Positions 31,991 through 43,100 of a DNA stretch of 64,000 nucleotides are shown piece by piece. Source of the stretch: Phaeosaccion multiseriatum. Its lineage: Eukaryota > Ochrophyta, other classes. Location of the stretch: positions 1,736,001 to 1,800,000 of the forward strand of contig OZ218956.1 of assembly GCA_965112735.1 (NCBI GenBank), written 5' to 3'. Within the stretch, counting starts at the first letter, position 1. Each line of letters opens with the position of its first letter. The position numbers and the translations under genes are program-made. The notes beneath the pieces were generated by a model, which made no database searches, was not told the DNA's origin, and saw only the letters and a list, made by a program, of their open reading frames with translations.

Positions 31991-32244
31991 GTCTGTGTGT
32001 GTGTGTATATATGTGTGTGTGTGTTTGTGTATGCACGTTGTCCCGCCTCAGGAGCGCCTTCACTCCCTTGCCGGGGCAAACCTCCCCCATGAACTGCCAC
32101 TGAAACTGCTCGCATACACACACACACACACACACACACCACTTCCTGGGCCGGCTCAACCGCGGCGCAGGACCAGCACTCCCTCTCCCCGACCACCAAG
32201 AGGGGGAGTAACCGGCCTCTCGCGGCCCCGGAGACGCAGAGACA

Positions 32245-32289
<45 letters not shown>

Positions 32290-34034
32290 TCAGTTTCTTA
32301 GGTGGCTCCTATTAAGATAATAACTAAACACACACCACTTGCACACACTCACCATGCAGCCCGTTCTGGGTGAGATTGAGCTTGACCAGCGAAGTACACG
32401 AGCCCAGCTCAGGCGGAATCATCCCCTCGAGTCTGTTGTGGGACAGCTCCAGCACTGCAGCCAGGCAAGAGAGCGGCACAAGCAGGAGGAGCGGTTTCCT
32501 CAGAACACTTGTTACAAGCTGCTCCGCCGAGCTAAGTGTGTACATGAACGGAGCCGAAATCAACTGAAAGTGTTGGGAGACTATAATATACTATTTCGCT
32601 CTGTGTGTTGGGCCCATATGGACCCCCAACTACGCCAATGCCCGGCTTGCTCGCTTGGTTGCTTGCTCGCTCGCTCACCCTTGAGATTACTGAGGGCTCC
32701 AAGGGAGGGTGGTAGACTGCCGCTGAGCTGCGAGGCAGAGATGTTGAGTACCTCCAACTGGGGCAGCAGAGAGAGGCAAGACGGGAGAGGGCCGTGCAGG
32801 TTCGGGTTGTGGGCCAGACTCAGCACCACTAGGTTGGGGAACGCCTGAAGAGGGAGAGAGGGAGGGGAGGGAGGGAGGGAGGGAGGGAGGGAGGGAGGGA
32901 GGGAGGGAGGGAGGGAGGGAGGGAGGGAGGGAGGGAGGGAGGGAGGGAGGGAGGGAGGGAGGGAGGGAGGGAGGGAGGGAGGGAGGGAGGGAGGGAGGGA
33001 GGGAGGGAGGGAGGGAGGGAGGGAGGGAGGGAGGGAGGGAGGGAGGGAGGGAGGGAGGGAGGGAGGGAGGGAGGGAGGGAGGGAGGGAGGGAGGGGAGTG
33101 GTTTGGTTCACATCTCGACAGGAGCAGGAGAGAAGGGGAAAGAAACGGATAATAGGGCGTACGCACAACACAAAGACAAATGAGCGACTTGATTCTCTGA
33201 CACACAACTATCCCCCAAGCAGAGGTTAAAGCGGCCCCAAAGAAACACACTACTAACGCGCACCGCACCGAGAGCCAGTCTTGGCCAATGACTCCCTCCA
33301 AGTTGTTTCGATCCAGCCGCAGCTCCGCCACCGCTCCCTTGAGGGCGTTGGCATCCACACCGTGCCAGTAGAAGGGGTTGGTGGCGAAGGCCGCGATGCT
33401 CCTCTTGTTAAGGGTGCTGTCCCTGCCAGTCCAGCCCCGCCTGTGCGTCCAGCGGGCTCCGCCCATGTCGGCATAGAGTTGCTCCAGGGCCTCGAGCTCT
33501 CGGGGGGGGGGCAGCGGTGGCCGTCTGAATTCCAATCCGGTCGCCGCCTTGTGTGAATGAATGAATGAGTGAGTGAGTGAGTGAGTGAGTGAGTGAGTGA
33601 GTGAGTGAGTGAGTGAGTGAGTGAGTGAGTGAGTGAGTGAGTGAGTGAGTGAGTGAGTGAGTGAGTGAGTGAGTGAGTGAGTGAGTGAGTGAGTGAGTGA
33701 GTGAGTGAGTGAGTGAGTGAGTGAGTGAGTGAGTGAGTGAGTGAGTGAGTGAGTGAGGGGGGGTCAGGGGGTGCTATTCCATGCATTTCGAATACTTCTT
33801 GGTCGTTGTTGAGCTTGGGCTCTTTCTCCCCCTTTCTTATCGTCTGTCTCTTTCCTCCAAATTGGGGGCACCACCTGAAGTACCTGGTAGAGCGTTTCTA
33901 AAGCCCCCAGCTCCGTCTGTAAGGCTCGCCATCGCTCGTGGGTCTCGCGGGTGTCCTCGCGACCTTCTCTCTTAGCTTCACGTTCCGCCTTGGCAGACAG
34001 AGTGTGTGTGTATGGAGGGGAGAGAAAGAGAGAA

Positions 34035-34102
<68 letters not shown>

Positions 34103-34249
34103 GGGGGAGACGAGAGAAAATAAGAGGGGCGGAGGGGGGGGGGAGGGGGGGAGAGGAGAGGAGAGAGTGGAAGGACATGATAATGGCATTGGGAGAGAGA
34201 GAGAGAGAGAGAGAGAGAGTGTGTGTGTGAGAGAGAGAGAGAGAGAGAA

Positions 34250-34286
<37 letters not shown>

Positions 34287-34461
34287 GAGGGAGAGAGGGA
34301 GAGAGGGAGAGAGAAGAGAGAGAGAGTGAGGAGAGAAGAGGGGGGGGGCGGAAAAGTGGCGTCCCCTCTTATCGCACCTGAATCACGAGCAGGGTTCCTT
34401 CGATCTCCTCACAGATGGCCACGCTGTCAGCGGAATGGTTCTTGATTAAGTTGGCAGACAT
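30131..34461 (-). CDS. Leucine-rich-repeat protein, plant/algal type, 3' end unresolved
   Basis: Eight exons close in phase: 34461-34378, 33988 to 33884 or 33875, 33490-33269, 32844-32679, 32454-32353, 31750-31458, 30792-30598 and 30214-30131, about 420 residues so far. After a charged N-terminal helix (AEREAKREGREDTRETHERW) comes the cap ALEQLYADMGGARW...GVDANALKGAVAELRLDRNN, as in algal LRR proteins with the ALxxLYxxxGG cap, then about ten 24-residue repeats of plant-specific type (LxxLxLxxNxLxGxIPxxLGxL), e.g. LRELGLRGNNLEGEIPYFFC and LHVLNLGYNDFHGTIPPELG. No signal peptide or membrane segment is visible, so a soluble binding scaffold is likelier than a receptor. The last exon (GERSYGCPVRRGFTRQAFER) ends in AAAG|GTCAGT. 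A 3' exon around 29.87-29.73 kb (GVYLPGRTLMETNYC...) would fit in phase but is doubtful. Confidence 0.75.
30796..30905. repeat. (TG)n tract abutting an LRR acceptor
   Basis: About 110 bp of near-perfect dinucleotide. On the coding strand it is (CA)n, and the acceptor is formed by the end of the repeat (CACACACAG|CTG). Confidence 0.92.
31075..31450. repeat. (CCCT)n/(TCCC)n tracts with an internal duplication
   Basis: CCCT repeats occupy most of the LRR intron. A stretch of about 135 bp (CTCTCTCCCTCCCTCCCTTC, CGTCCTTCCCTACTTTCCTC...) occurs twice, near 31115 and 31290. Confidence 0.8.
32224..32287. repeat. (CA)n tract in LRR intron
   Basis: About 55 bp of CA repeat on plus, reading TG on the coding strand; it lies near the donor side of the intron between 32352 and 31751. 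A second, shorter CA block is at 32115-32140. Confidence 0.85.
32866..33094. repeat. Perfect (GGGA)n, about 230 bp, in LRR intron
   Basis: An almost uninterrupted GGGA tetranucleotide of more than 55 units. On the coding strand it is (TCCC)n, a giant polypyrimidine tract that begins 22 bases before the acceptor at 32845. It is the purest long repeat in the window. Confidence 0.97.
33567..33756. repeat. Perfect (GTGA)n, about 190 bp, in LRR intron
   Basis: About 47 uninterrupted GTGA units. On the coding strand it reads (TCAC)n, upstream of the exon starting at 33490. Confidence 0.97.
34040..34320. repeat. (GA)n tracts in first LRR intron
   Basis: Several GA dinucleotide blocks (about 34045-34095, 34193-34220 and 34225-34320). 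On the coding strand they are (TC)n leading into the acceptor at 33989. Confidence 0.9.
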
Positions 34462-35486
34462 TTGGCAGAAGGCAAGGCCGAAGGAGAAGCGCGGCCCAAC
34501 TGTTTGGGTGGAGGCATACGGTTTCGTTGTCTTCTTCGGATTAGTTTGCGTGTCAAATTCATGCTCCTCATGCCGTCAGAATGAGCTGAGTGGGTGATTT
34601 GGTTTGTTGTTGGCTTGAAAGTAGAGAGTCCTGGTGCAACACCCATATCAGCAACCACAGCATTACAGCAACAATATCATCAGCAGAGGACTAGAGGAAG
34701 AGCGCATTGTAGAGAGTAGGGCCATATCTCGGAGTATCACTTACCGGCGAGAAAAAGAAATCTACAAGAGACAAGAGTGGACCGTATCAGCGGAGAGCCG
34801 GAGAAGAACAGCGAGTCCCTCAGGTACGAAGGGGATATGGGTAGATCAGAGAGAGGGTCTCTGTCTATCGTGCCTCGCAGGCTCTTCTTGGACGGTGCAG
34901 CGAACATCCGGGAGAAATAAGGGGCAAGGAACAGAGGAGGTTTGGGGTCAATGCAGCGAAGGGGCTGACTGCAAAGGTTAAAGAGGGGCGTGGTACTTTG
35001 GGTGGGGTGGGTGCGGGGGTTAGAAGCACACGAGTGACTGCTGTGCTGCTGCTTCTGCTCGTCGTTTTAGGTGTAGAGAAGGAAGGCGGGAAGACTGGGG
35101 CCTTGTGGGGGGGGTAGGTGGCGAGGGGGGGGGGCAAAGGGGTGATTTTTTCCGCCCTGTGTCTCGATTCAGTGGCGGTACCTCTATTCCTGTGTGGCTA
35201 GGCTCACCTCTCTCATGCCTTTATTCCATCTTGTCGGCCACGTATGCCCCCCACACTCACTTCCACCCCCCCCCCCTCCCCTCTTCTGCTACCGCTGTAC
35301 CTCCGTTCTCTACGTGTGTCAACGTACTCTTTCTTCCTCAGTGTTGCTGTAGTAGCGCTCTCTTGCCAGTGTGCGGCGTCTTACATCTGCAAGCGGCTAA
35401 GGCCACCCCGCGACAGCGGGCCGTACCATCTGCAGGGGTACTGTAGTGTTAGTTTCAAAGGGACTGGGCACGAGAGCAGTAGGAGC
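34462..35486. promoter_or_regulatory. Divergent intergenic region, LRR / polyprenyl synthase
   Basis: About 1 kb between divergent start codons. It contains unique sequence, a few G-runs (about 35108-35140) and a pyrimidine-rich stretch at about 35250-35340 just 5' of the synthase. Short frames are open but nothing is recognisable. Confidence 0.4.
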
Positions 35487-38400
35487 ATGAAGAGGGCAAC
35501 CACCCTAGTGGTGGCAGTCACTGGAGCGGCATCAATAGGGTATCTCGGTACACCGTGCAGTGCTTTCCTCCAACCCGCCGGACTGGGTTTGGGCGGGGTA
35601 GAGCTAACCACCGCAGGGGCGCGCTGGGGAGGGGATGAGACCAGCAACAGGAGCAGTGGCAGCAACAGGACGGGGCGAAGACATGGTACTTTCAACAAGA
35701 GACGCAGCAGCAGCAGCATCATGAGCACGGCAGCAAAGGCCAGCTCCCCTGCCGGGTGAGTGAGTGGAGGTGGAGGTAGCGTGAGGGGCGGGGAGTACTG
35801 TACCGTCCATGTACTTGCGTGAGTAACGTGCGTGTAGGGTAAGGGTGTGTGTGGTTTGTGTGTGGAGGGAGGAGGGAAGGGGAGAAGGAGGGAGGAAAGG
35901 GCCCGTCGGTTGGATGTCGTAATGTGTCCTGGAGAAGGAAGGGGGGCGAGGTATGAAGATGACGCCTTTCATGGGGGTGGACTTTACGAGGGGCTCTCGG
36001 TTTGTCTGTGCCTCCCTTCTCCAGGGACGCACACAGCTTGCGTAGTGCGAGCAAGCAGGGCATCCTGCTTTTGCCTTGGTCCCCCTTGCTCCCACTTGCT
36101 CCTCATCCCCGATTCCCATGTTCCCACTACTACTACTACTACTCCTACTACTACCTCCTCCTCTTCTCCTCTACCTTCCCCTGGCATGGTGTCTGAAACA
36201 TCTCAACACACACAGAGGAGTGAGCCTGTCTGCCAACCCCCCCCTGGACGTCAAGCCCGGATACACCATCTTCGAGACCATCCCCCGCGAGACGGCAACG
36301 GTGGGCAAGATTGAGGGCGTGCAGGTGCTGGACGCCTCCTCGCCGCTGCCCTTCAATGTCGACCCCTTTGAGTTGGTAAGTAGAGGAGAGAGTCGAGTTA
36401 GCCTTCATCCCTTCCATACCTTTCCGCCCCCCTCCTCTCCTTCGCTTCTCTTGTACCGTTTCTCTCTTCCTTCCCCGTCATCCCCTGCTTCCCTCAATCC
36501 CTCAAGTCTCACCCCCCCCACCCCTCCCCTCCCCCGCTCCTCTCTCTTTCTATCTTCTCTCTTCTTCCCCATCACATCAGGTGAAGAACGACATCATCCC
36601 GTTCAAGGAGACAATCAAGGAGCTTGTGGACACCGATCACCCCGTGCTCAACGCAGCGGCCAAGCACTTCTTCGAGAAGAGGCACGGCAAGCGTTTCAGA
36701 CCCACCATCGTGTCCCTCATGTGTGAGTAGTCCTTCCGTGGTACCTCTTTCTTCCGTGGTACCTCCTTGTCCATATCCCCCCTCCTCTCTCTCTACGTCT
36801 CTCTCTCCGTCTCTTTCTCAACCTCTCTCCCCGTCTCTCTCCGTTTATATTTGTCCTGGCTTGCGCACCCAAACTCCCTCCTCCTGCCGCCCTTCTTTCT
36901 TCTGCTGTCGTGTTCTCGCCATCCTTTTCTCCCTCTTCATCACACACTCACACGCACACACGCACACTCGCACATGTACCCAATACACCTCCCTCTACAA
37001 AAACCAAATTCACTCCATACATACAATACACCCGCAGCCCGCGCCGTGTCAGACCTGCCGGTGGAGGAACTCCGCACGACACCCGGCTACCAGCGTCAGA
37101 TGCAGCTCGGCACCATCACGGAGATGATCCATGTGGCATCTCTCATCCACGATGACGTGCTCGACGAGGCCGAGACGCGAAGAGGTGGCCTGGCCGTGCA
37201 CAAGCTCTACAGCAACAAGGTACGTACGTCGGTATGGGTGGGTGGGTGGGTGCTTGGGTGGGTGGGTCGCTGGGTGGCTGTGGGTAGGAGGGTGGGAGGG
37301 GGGGTGGGAGGGTGGGAGGGAGGGTGGGAGGGTGGGCGGGAGGGAGGGAGCGTGGGTGGAGGGCGGGAGGGTGGGAGGGCGGGAGGGTGGGAGGGCGGGA
37401 GGGCGGGTGGGTGGGAGTTGTATGCGGAATCGAATCGGCCGAATCTGGGATGAATGAATGAATGGACTTGAAATTACCCCTTACCCTACCCCTCGACCCT
37501 CCACTTCCATGTGTACAACTGCCTCATCTCTCATGTCTCTCAATCTCGGTCTGTACTCTTGTTGGGTGGTGATAACAAAGATGCACCCACCCAGCACAAC
37601 GTATATAACACAAAATGATAACCCTCCCCTCCCCTCTCTAACAGGTTGCTGTGCTAGCGGGAGACTACCTACTGGCCCGTGCCTCTGTGCTGCTGGCCAG
37701 GCTAGGCAATGTGGAGGTGGTGGAGATTATGGCAACAGCGTTGGACAGTCTCGTGCAGGGGGAGATCATGCAGCTCAAGAGCAAGACAGAGGAGCTCCTC
37801 GATATGGTGAGTGAGGGAGGGAGAGAGTGGAAGATGGGTGGGTGTATGGGGAGGAAGGGAGAGGGAGGGAGGGAGAGAGGAAGGGAGGGAGAGGGAGGGA
37901 GAGGGAGGAAGGGAGGGAGAGGGAGGAAGGGAGGGAGAGGGAGGACGGGAGGGAGAGGGAGGAAGGGAGGGAGAGAGGGAGGGAGGCAGGGAGGCAGGGA
38001 GGGCAAGGAGGCAGGGCAAGGAGGCAGGGCAAGGAGGCAAGCTTCACTTCAACTCCACTCCCACACTAACCTACCCCACCCTACTTCCACCACCCTCTCC
38101 ACCCATGCGTCATGACCCATAGGATTACTACATCCGCAAGAGCTACTACAAGACGGCCTCTCTCATCTGCAACGCGTGCAAGAGCGCTGCCCTACTGGCC
38201 GGACACGAGTTCGACTCGGACGTCGCCAAGGCTGCGGAGGAGTACGGATACCACATGGGGCTGGCTTTCCAGATTGTCGATGACATTTTGGACATCACCG
38301 GGGCGGCCTCATGTGAGTGGAGAGGAGAGTGAGGTGGAGAGGAGAGGAGACGGACGGAGAGTCTGTGGTCTCTCTGTGGACCCTTTCTTCTTCTCTGTGC

Positions 38401-38948
38401 CGGTCTCCCTTTTTTGTGTCCCCGCCCTCCTCCTCGTGCTCATCCTCCTTCTCCTGCAACTGCTGCTGGTGCTGTCCATCTGCAGTACTGGGCAAGCCCG
38501 CGATGGCGGATATGTCACTGGGGCTGGCCACCGCGCCGCTGCTGTACGCCGCTGAGGACCAGAAGGACCTGCGGCCCCTCATCAAGAGGCGCTTCAGCAA
38601 AGAGTGAGTCAACCCGTCAGTTAGTCAGTCAAATAGTCAGCTGGTCCTCGTCCTCCTCCTCCCTCTCCTCCTCCACCTCCTTCTCCCCCTGCTCCTGTTC
38701 CTGACCCGCGGTGCTCCTCCTCTGCTCGCCTCTCCTCCCCCTCCCCCATTTTACTCTCTTTCAACAACAGTGGAGATGTGCAGAAGGCCTACTCCCTCGT
38801 GCTCAAGACCGACGGTGTGGAGCGAAGTAGAGAGCTGGCAAGGTGGCACGCACAGGCTGCCGTGGACGCAGTGAGCAGGCTGCCCGAGTCAGAGGCTAGA
38901 GACGCACTCATTTCAGTGTGCCACATTGTACTCACCAGGAACAAGTAA
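35487..38948 (+). CDS. Plastid-targeted long-chain polyprenyl (solanesyl-type) diphosphate synthase
   Basis: Eight exons close in phase: 35487-35755, 36216-36375, 36581-36722, 37038-37219, 37645-37806, 38123-38312, 38486-38603 and 38771-38948, 466 residues. The N-terminus starts with a hydrophobic signal ([17 protein letters not shown]) followed by [10 protein letters not shown], the Ser-Ala-Phe cleavage motif of heterokont bipartite plastid presequences, then a Ser/Arg/Asn-rich transit stretch. The mature part has both Asp-rich Mg-diphosphate motifs, DDVLD (229-233) and DDILD (358-362), plus [23 protein letters not shown] and GEIMQL. It condenses isopentenyl diphosphate onto an allylic primer to build the prenyl tail of plastoquinone; the solanesyl call comes from resemblance to plastid and cyanobacterial enzymes. 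Chain length cannot be read safely from sequence. It converges on the Nopp140-like gene. Confidence 0.88.
37220..37430 (+). repeat. GGGT/GGGA repeat beginning at a splice donor
   Basis: Donor GTACGTACGTCGGTATGGGT runs straight into (GGGT)n and then (GGGA/GGGC)n through about 37415. Confidence 0.85.
37807..38036 (+). repeat. GGGA/GGAG/GGCA repeat beginning at a splice donor
   Basis: Donor GTGAGTGAGGGAGGGAGAGA grows into about 220 bp of purine repeat with GGAAGG and GGCAAGGAGGCA higher-order units. The last 90 bases of the intron are pyrimidine-rich. Confidence 0.85.
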
Positions 38949-40106
38949 AAGTAAAAGTATGGAGGAGGCAGAGCAGAGCAATGAGTAGGGCCTTGGGGCT
39001 GTCTGGTGGGTGTACTTGGGTTATCTGGTAGGTGTACTTGGGTACATGATGCTGGGTATCTGAGTAGCTCTGTGACTAGTAGGGAGGGTGTATCGCTCTC
39101 TTGCCCAAGGCCTTGCTCTCGACACCTTTTTCTTGGGGAGGTTTTTTAAATAAGGGCGATGGATCGTGTGTACGAGTAAGGAAAGTTGCGACCTTGAGTT
39201 GGAAGGGGAGGGGAGGGGGGCAGGGGAGGGGATGGGAGAGAAGAGAGAAGACCTAGCGGCTGGAAGCTTTAGAAGCCGGACTCGACGGCACGGTTTTCAA
39301 AGCGTTGGGGGGGGGGGGGGGCGGAGAGGAGACCCAAAAGGAGGGAGGAGAGAAGGCTATGGGCTATAGAGACAGGGGGGGGGGGCGGGGGCTTTGGGGG
39401 TGTGATCTGCTTGCGAATCTTATCTATCTGTACATGACTGGGACACTCATAGTCTCTTGCCATTTTTCCGCGGGTTTTTTTGAGGGGTGGAAGATGTGGC
39501 GTGTAGGGGAGGGCGAACAAAGAAAGGGGGGGGGCGGGTGGGAGGGGCGGGTGGGGAGCGAGAGGACGGAGGGACAGGAGTGAGAAAGTGTGGAAAGGAG
39601 AAAAGAGATGGGGGAGCAATAAATGAGCCCACAGAGCACCACCAAAAGTTTCCGTCGCATCTTAGTGCCAGAGAGCAGTTTGCAGTTTGCGCCGAGGGGG
39701 GACTCTCGCAAAGGGTGGGGTAGAGTAGGGTAGGGTAGGCACTTTGCTAGTACCGTAGACAATAGCATAGCTGAAGAGAGGTAAAAAGGCATCATTATAA
39801 TTGACTTAACATTTTTCATGTAAGTGTACGTTGGTCTGGGGGGGGGGCGGCTTTTCTTGACGACTCCGAGAGAGTTCGCTCGCTTCTTCCTGGTCAAGGC
39901 AAGAAGAAGGGACAAGCCCAGAGGGAAGGTGTGTGTGAAAGGAGTGCACTTTCGCGCACCCACAACACAACGCAACGCAACGTAACGTAACGTAACGACG
40001 CAATTACGCTTTGCTTTCTCTTCATCTCTGGTGCGCTCTCGAAACTTCAGCATGAGAGTCGAAGCCTGTGATGTCATTGGTCACTACTCCCTTGATGCAA
40101 AGCCTG
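38949..40106. other. Convergent intergenic gap, polyprenyl synthase / Nopp140-like
   Basis: Purine-rich on plus, with G-runs at 39308-39320 and 39376-39385 and a CAACGTAACG pentamer repeat at about 39968-39996. Two short direct repeats (TGGGTGTACTTGGGT-like, about 39008 and 39032) follow the synthase stop. No gene was recognised. Confidence 0.45.
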
Positions 40107-43100
40107 TTAGTCACTCTGATCGAATTTGAAGCTGTTACTGCCTTGGTCGATTTGGCCTCCGCGGTAAGCCCCTCGCTTCTTCTTGGTCTTCTCGTGCCGG
40201 AAGTTCTTGCCTTGCACCTGAATGCAATGGACCCCAGGGAATGTAATGGACGCCAGTGAATGTAATGCACCCCAGTGGACGATCCATGGGACGACAGGCA
40301 GCAGGAGAGACAGCAAGCACCAACAGCAGCCTGTCCCGTGAGAAGCGAAAACGAAACACCATCCCCAAAGGAGCCCCATATGCCGCCCTCCAGAGAAATC
40401 ACCCACCCCGCCTCACACTCACTCAACCCCGCCTGGGTGCCTGTCCGTCTAGCTGCCTCCCTCTCTGCCTGGCTGCCTGTCTGTCTGCCTGTGTGCCTGC
40501 CTGCCTACCTATCTGCCTGCTTCTCTGCCTGGCTGCCTGCCTGTCTACGTGTCTGCCTGCTTGCCTGCCTCTCTGTCTGGCTGCCTGCCTGCCTCTCTGC
40601 CTGCCTGCCTGTCCACCTGTCCGCCTGCCTCTCTGCCTGCCTACCTGCCTGTCAACCTGTCTGCCTGCCTGTCTGCCCGCGTACGTATCTGCTGGCGTAT
40701 GTATCTGCCTGCCTGTCTGCCTGTCAACCTGTCTGCCTGCCTGTTTGCCCGTCTTGTCTACTTATCTGCATTTTTTACTTCCCTGCCTGTCTGCCTGCTT
40801 GCCTGCCTCTCTGCCTGGCTGCCTGGCTGTCTGCCTGCCCCTTCCTCGCGCCTGGCACACTCCCGTCTAGTCCATCGATTATCCTCTGATCATGACTCAC
40901 ACCGTGGGATCGATCTACCGCCCCGCCCCCCTGCTTCAATTCACAACACTCTGTCTTTGCCCATGGCAGGATACCTCTCTCTCTCTCTCTCTCTCTCTTC
41001 TCTCCCTCTTATCGCTCCCTCTCCCTCTCTGTCTCGATAACCAGTCCAGCACAACACAGACTGCACGGAATTACCTAACTACCGAACTACCCAGCAACCC
41101 TTTCCTACCTTGGACAGAATCTCGTTGGCTTTGGCTCCGTAGCCCTGTGCTCCGAATGTGTAGTCATAGTCGTTGTTATCGAAGCCCTCTTTCAGCTTTC
41201 CCTCCCACTCCTGCAACACACACACATGCATGAGGTGGTGTATGCATACACGAACGCACGTCAGAGGCAATTTCAGATGGGGGGAAATATCAAAGTACGA
41301 CACCTACTTGTAGGCAACGAAAGGGAGGGAAGAAGGGAAGGAGGGATGAAGGGGGGAAGGGTAGAAGGAAGGAAGGAAGGAAGGAAGGAACGAGCGAGAA
41401 GGGAGGGAGGGAGGGAGGGAGGACAGAGGGAGGCGTCCAGCCCACTTGCCTCGTCTTTGACTCGCTTGAATGCTTCTCCTCGGGGCCTCTTCGCCGCTGA
41501 GCCCTTTCCGCTGTGCCCGCTGGCACCTGGCCCGTCCTTTGCGGCGCTCTGCTCGTAGGATGCAAGAAGGACGTGCGTGCGTGCGTGCGTGAGCGAGTGA
41601 GTGAGTGAGTGAGGAGGGCGGTGATTTGCGACGAGCCCTCTGTAGACTAGATACGCAGGCTGAATTGGAGGGGTGAGGCAGTACTCATCAATCAAATCGA
41701 TCGGTTGCGTCAAAGAAGAGAGCAGAGAAGGGGGGCCTACTGCAGCTTCACGCAAGAGGCCCACCCGCCCACCTACACCAGACCAGAGTCCGCGTACTCT
41801 GTACCCACCCACCCACCCATCCAACCAACCAACCACACGCACGCCCCCTCCCCCAACATCAACTCACACCCACCCACCCACCCACCAACCCACCTTTGGC
41901 TTCACTATCTTATCCATGCTCTTGGGTACCCACGCGGCTGCCGCTTCCGACGCGCTCTTCCTTCGCGCATCCTCTACCTTCTCCTTGACATGCATACGCC
42001 GCGCCTCGATCTCCTCGTCTTCGCTGCTTTCATCACTGTCGCTGTCCTCGTCACTGTCGCTGCTATCGCTATCATCATCGCTGTCGCTGTCGCTATCGCT
42101 ATCATCGTCGCTGTCGCTGTCATCATCGCGTTCGCCATCGGCATCAGAGCCAGCTGAAGCAGCCTTCATGTGGGGTGCCACCGGGGACGTGTCCTTTCCC
42201 TCTTCCTCGCTGCTACTGCTGTCGTCGTCGTCATGTTGACTCTCACTGTCTTTGCTGCCACTCTCCTCAGTCCTCTTGCGCTTCTTGGACGCCACCCTTG
42301 CGCTGTGTGACACTTGCGTCGCTTGTTTCTCCTTATCTTCCTCTTCACTGCTTCTTCCCTCGTCACTGTCGCTGCCTGAGCTCCCCGTCGCTCCATTGGG
42401 CGCCGATACACCATTGGCCTGTTCAGCCGCTCCCGCTCCTGCCAATCCCTCCTCCTCCCCCTCCTTGACGTCGTCGTCATTGTCCTCGTCGCTGTCGTCC
42501 TCGCTGCTACCACTGTCGCTGCTACTGCTACTGCTGCTATCATCGGTGGGGGGTCTGGCTGCTGCAGCAGGGGTGCCGTACAGCTTCTTGGCGATGCTGT
42601 CGAGACCGCTGCGATGCTCACTATCCTCACTGCTGTCGCCACTGCTACTGTCGTCGTCGTCATCATCGGAACCGTCCTTGCCCTCCTTCTCCTGCGCCGC
42701 TATTGCCTCAGAGTCGTCCTCCGAGGAGTCAGAGTCGTCTGATCCATCCCCCGAACTAGATTCTCCTCTGTTACCACCTCCTGCGTCTTTCCAGGCTTGG
42801 TAGATGGGCAGCAGGTCAGCCGAAAGGAACTCTAGCTCCTTCTTCTTCTGTAAAGCCTTCTCTTTGTATCCCGTCTCCTTCGCCAGAGCCTTGGCCGTCT
42901 GGGACAGACCACATGTCTAGACATAGTAAGAGCAGTGACGGCAGGAGAAGGCAAACACCGAAGGCGTGGCGCGTGGTTAGGAGGGGAGGAGGAATACTGT
43001 GGGCTGACTGAGGGAGGTAATGTAGGCAGCCAGCTGCTTTTCTAAGGAAGCTAATGGTATAGATACTTCCACGTAATGGATGGAGCTGCGTATCAAGAGC

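Noticed and set aside
32581-33535. Pro-Pro-Ser-Leu repeat protein
   Set aside because: It comes from translating the (TCCC)n intron of the LRR gene together with flanking exons; splicing gives regular LRRs instead.
32866-33756. Regular repeats considered as CRISPR-like array
   Set aside because: They are pure 4-bp microsatellites without spacers and lie in introns of a eukaryotic gene.
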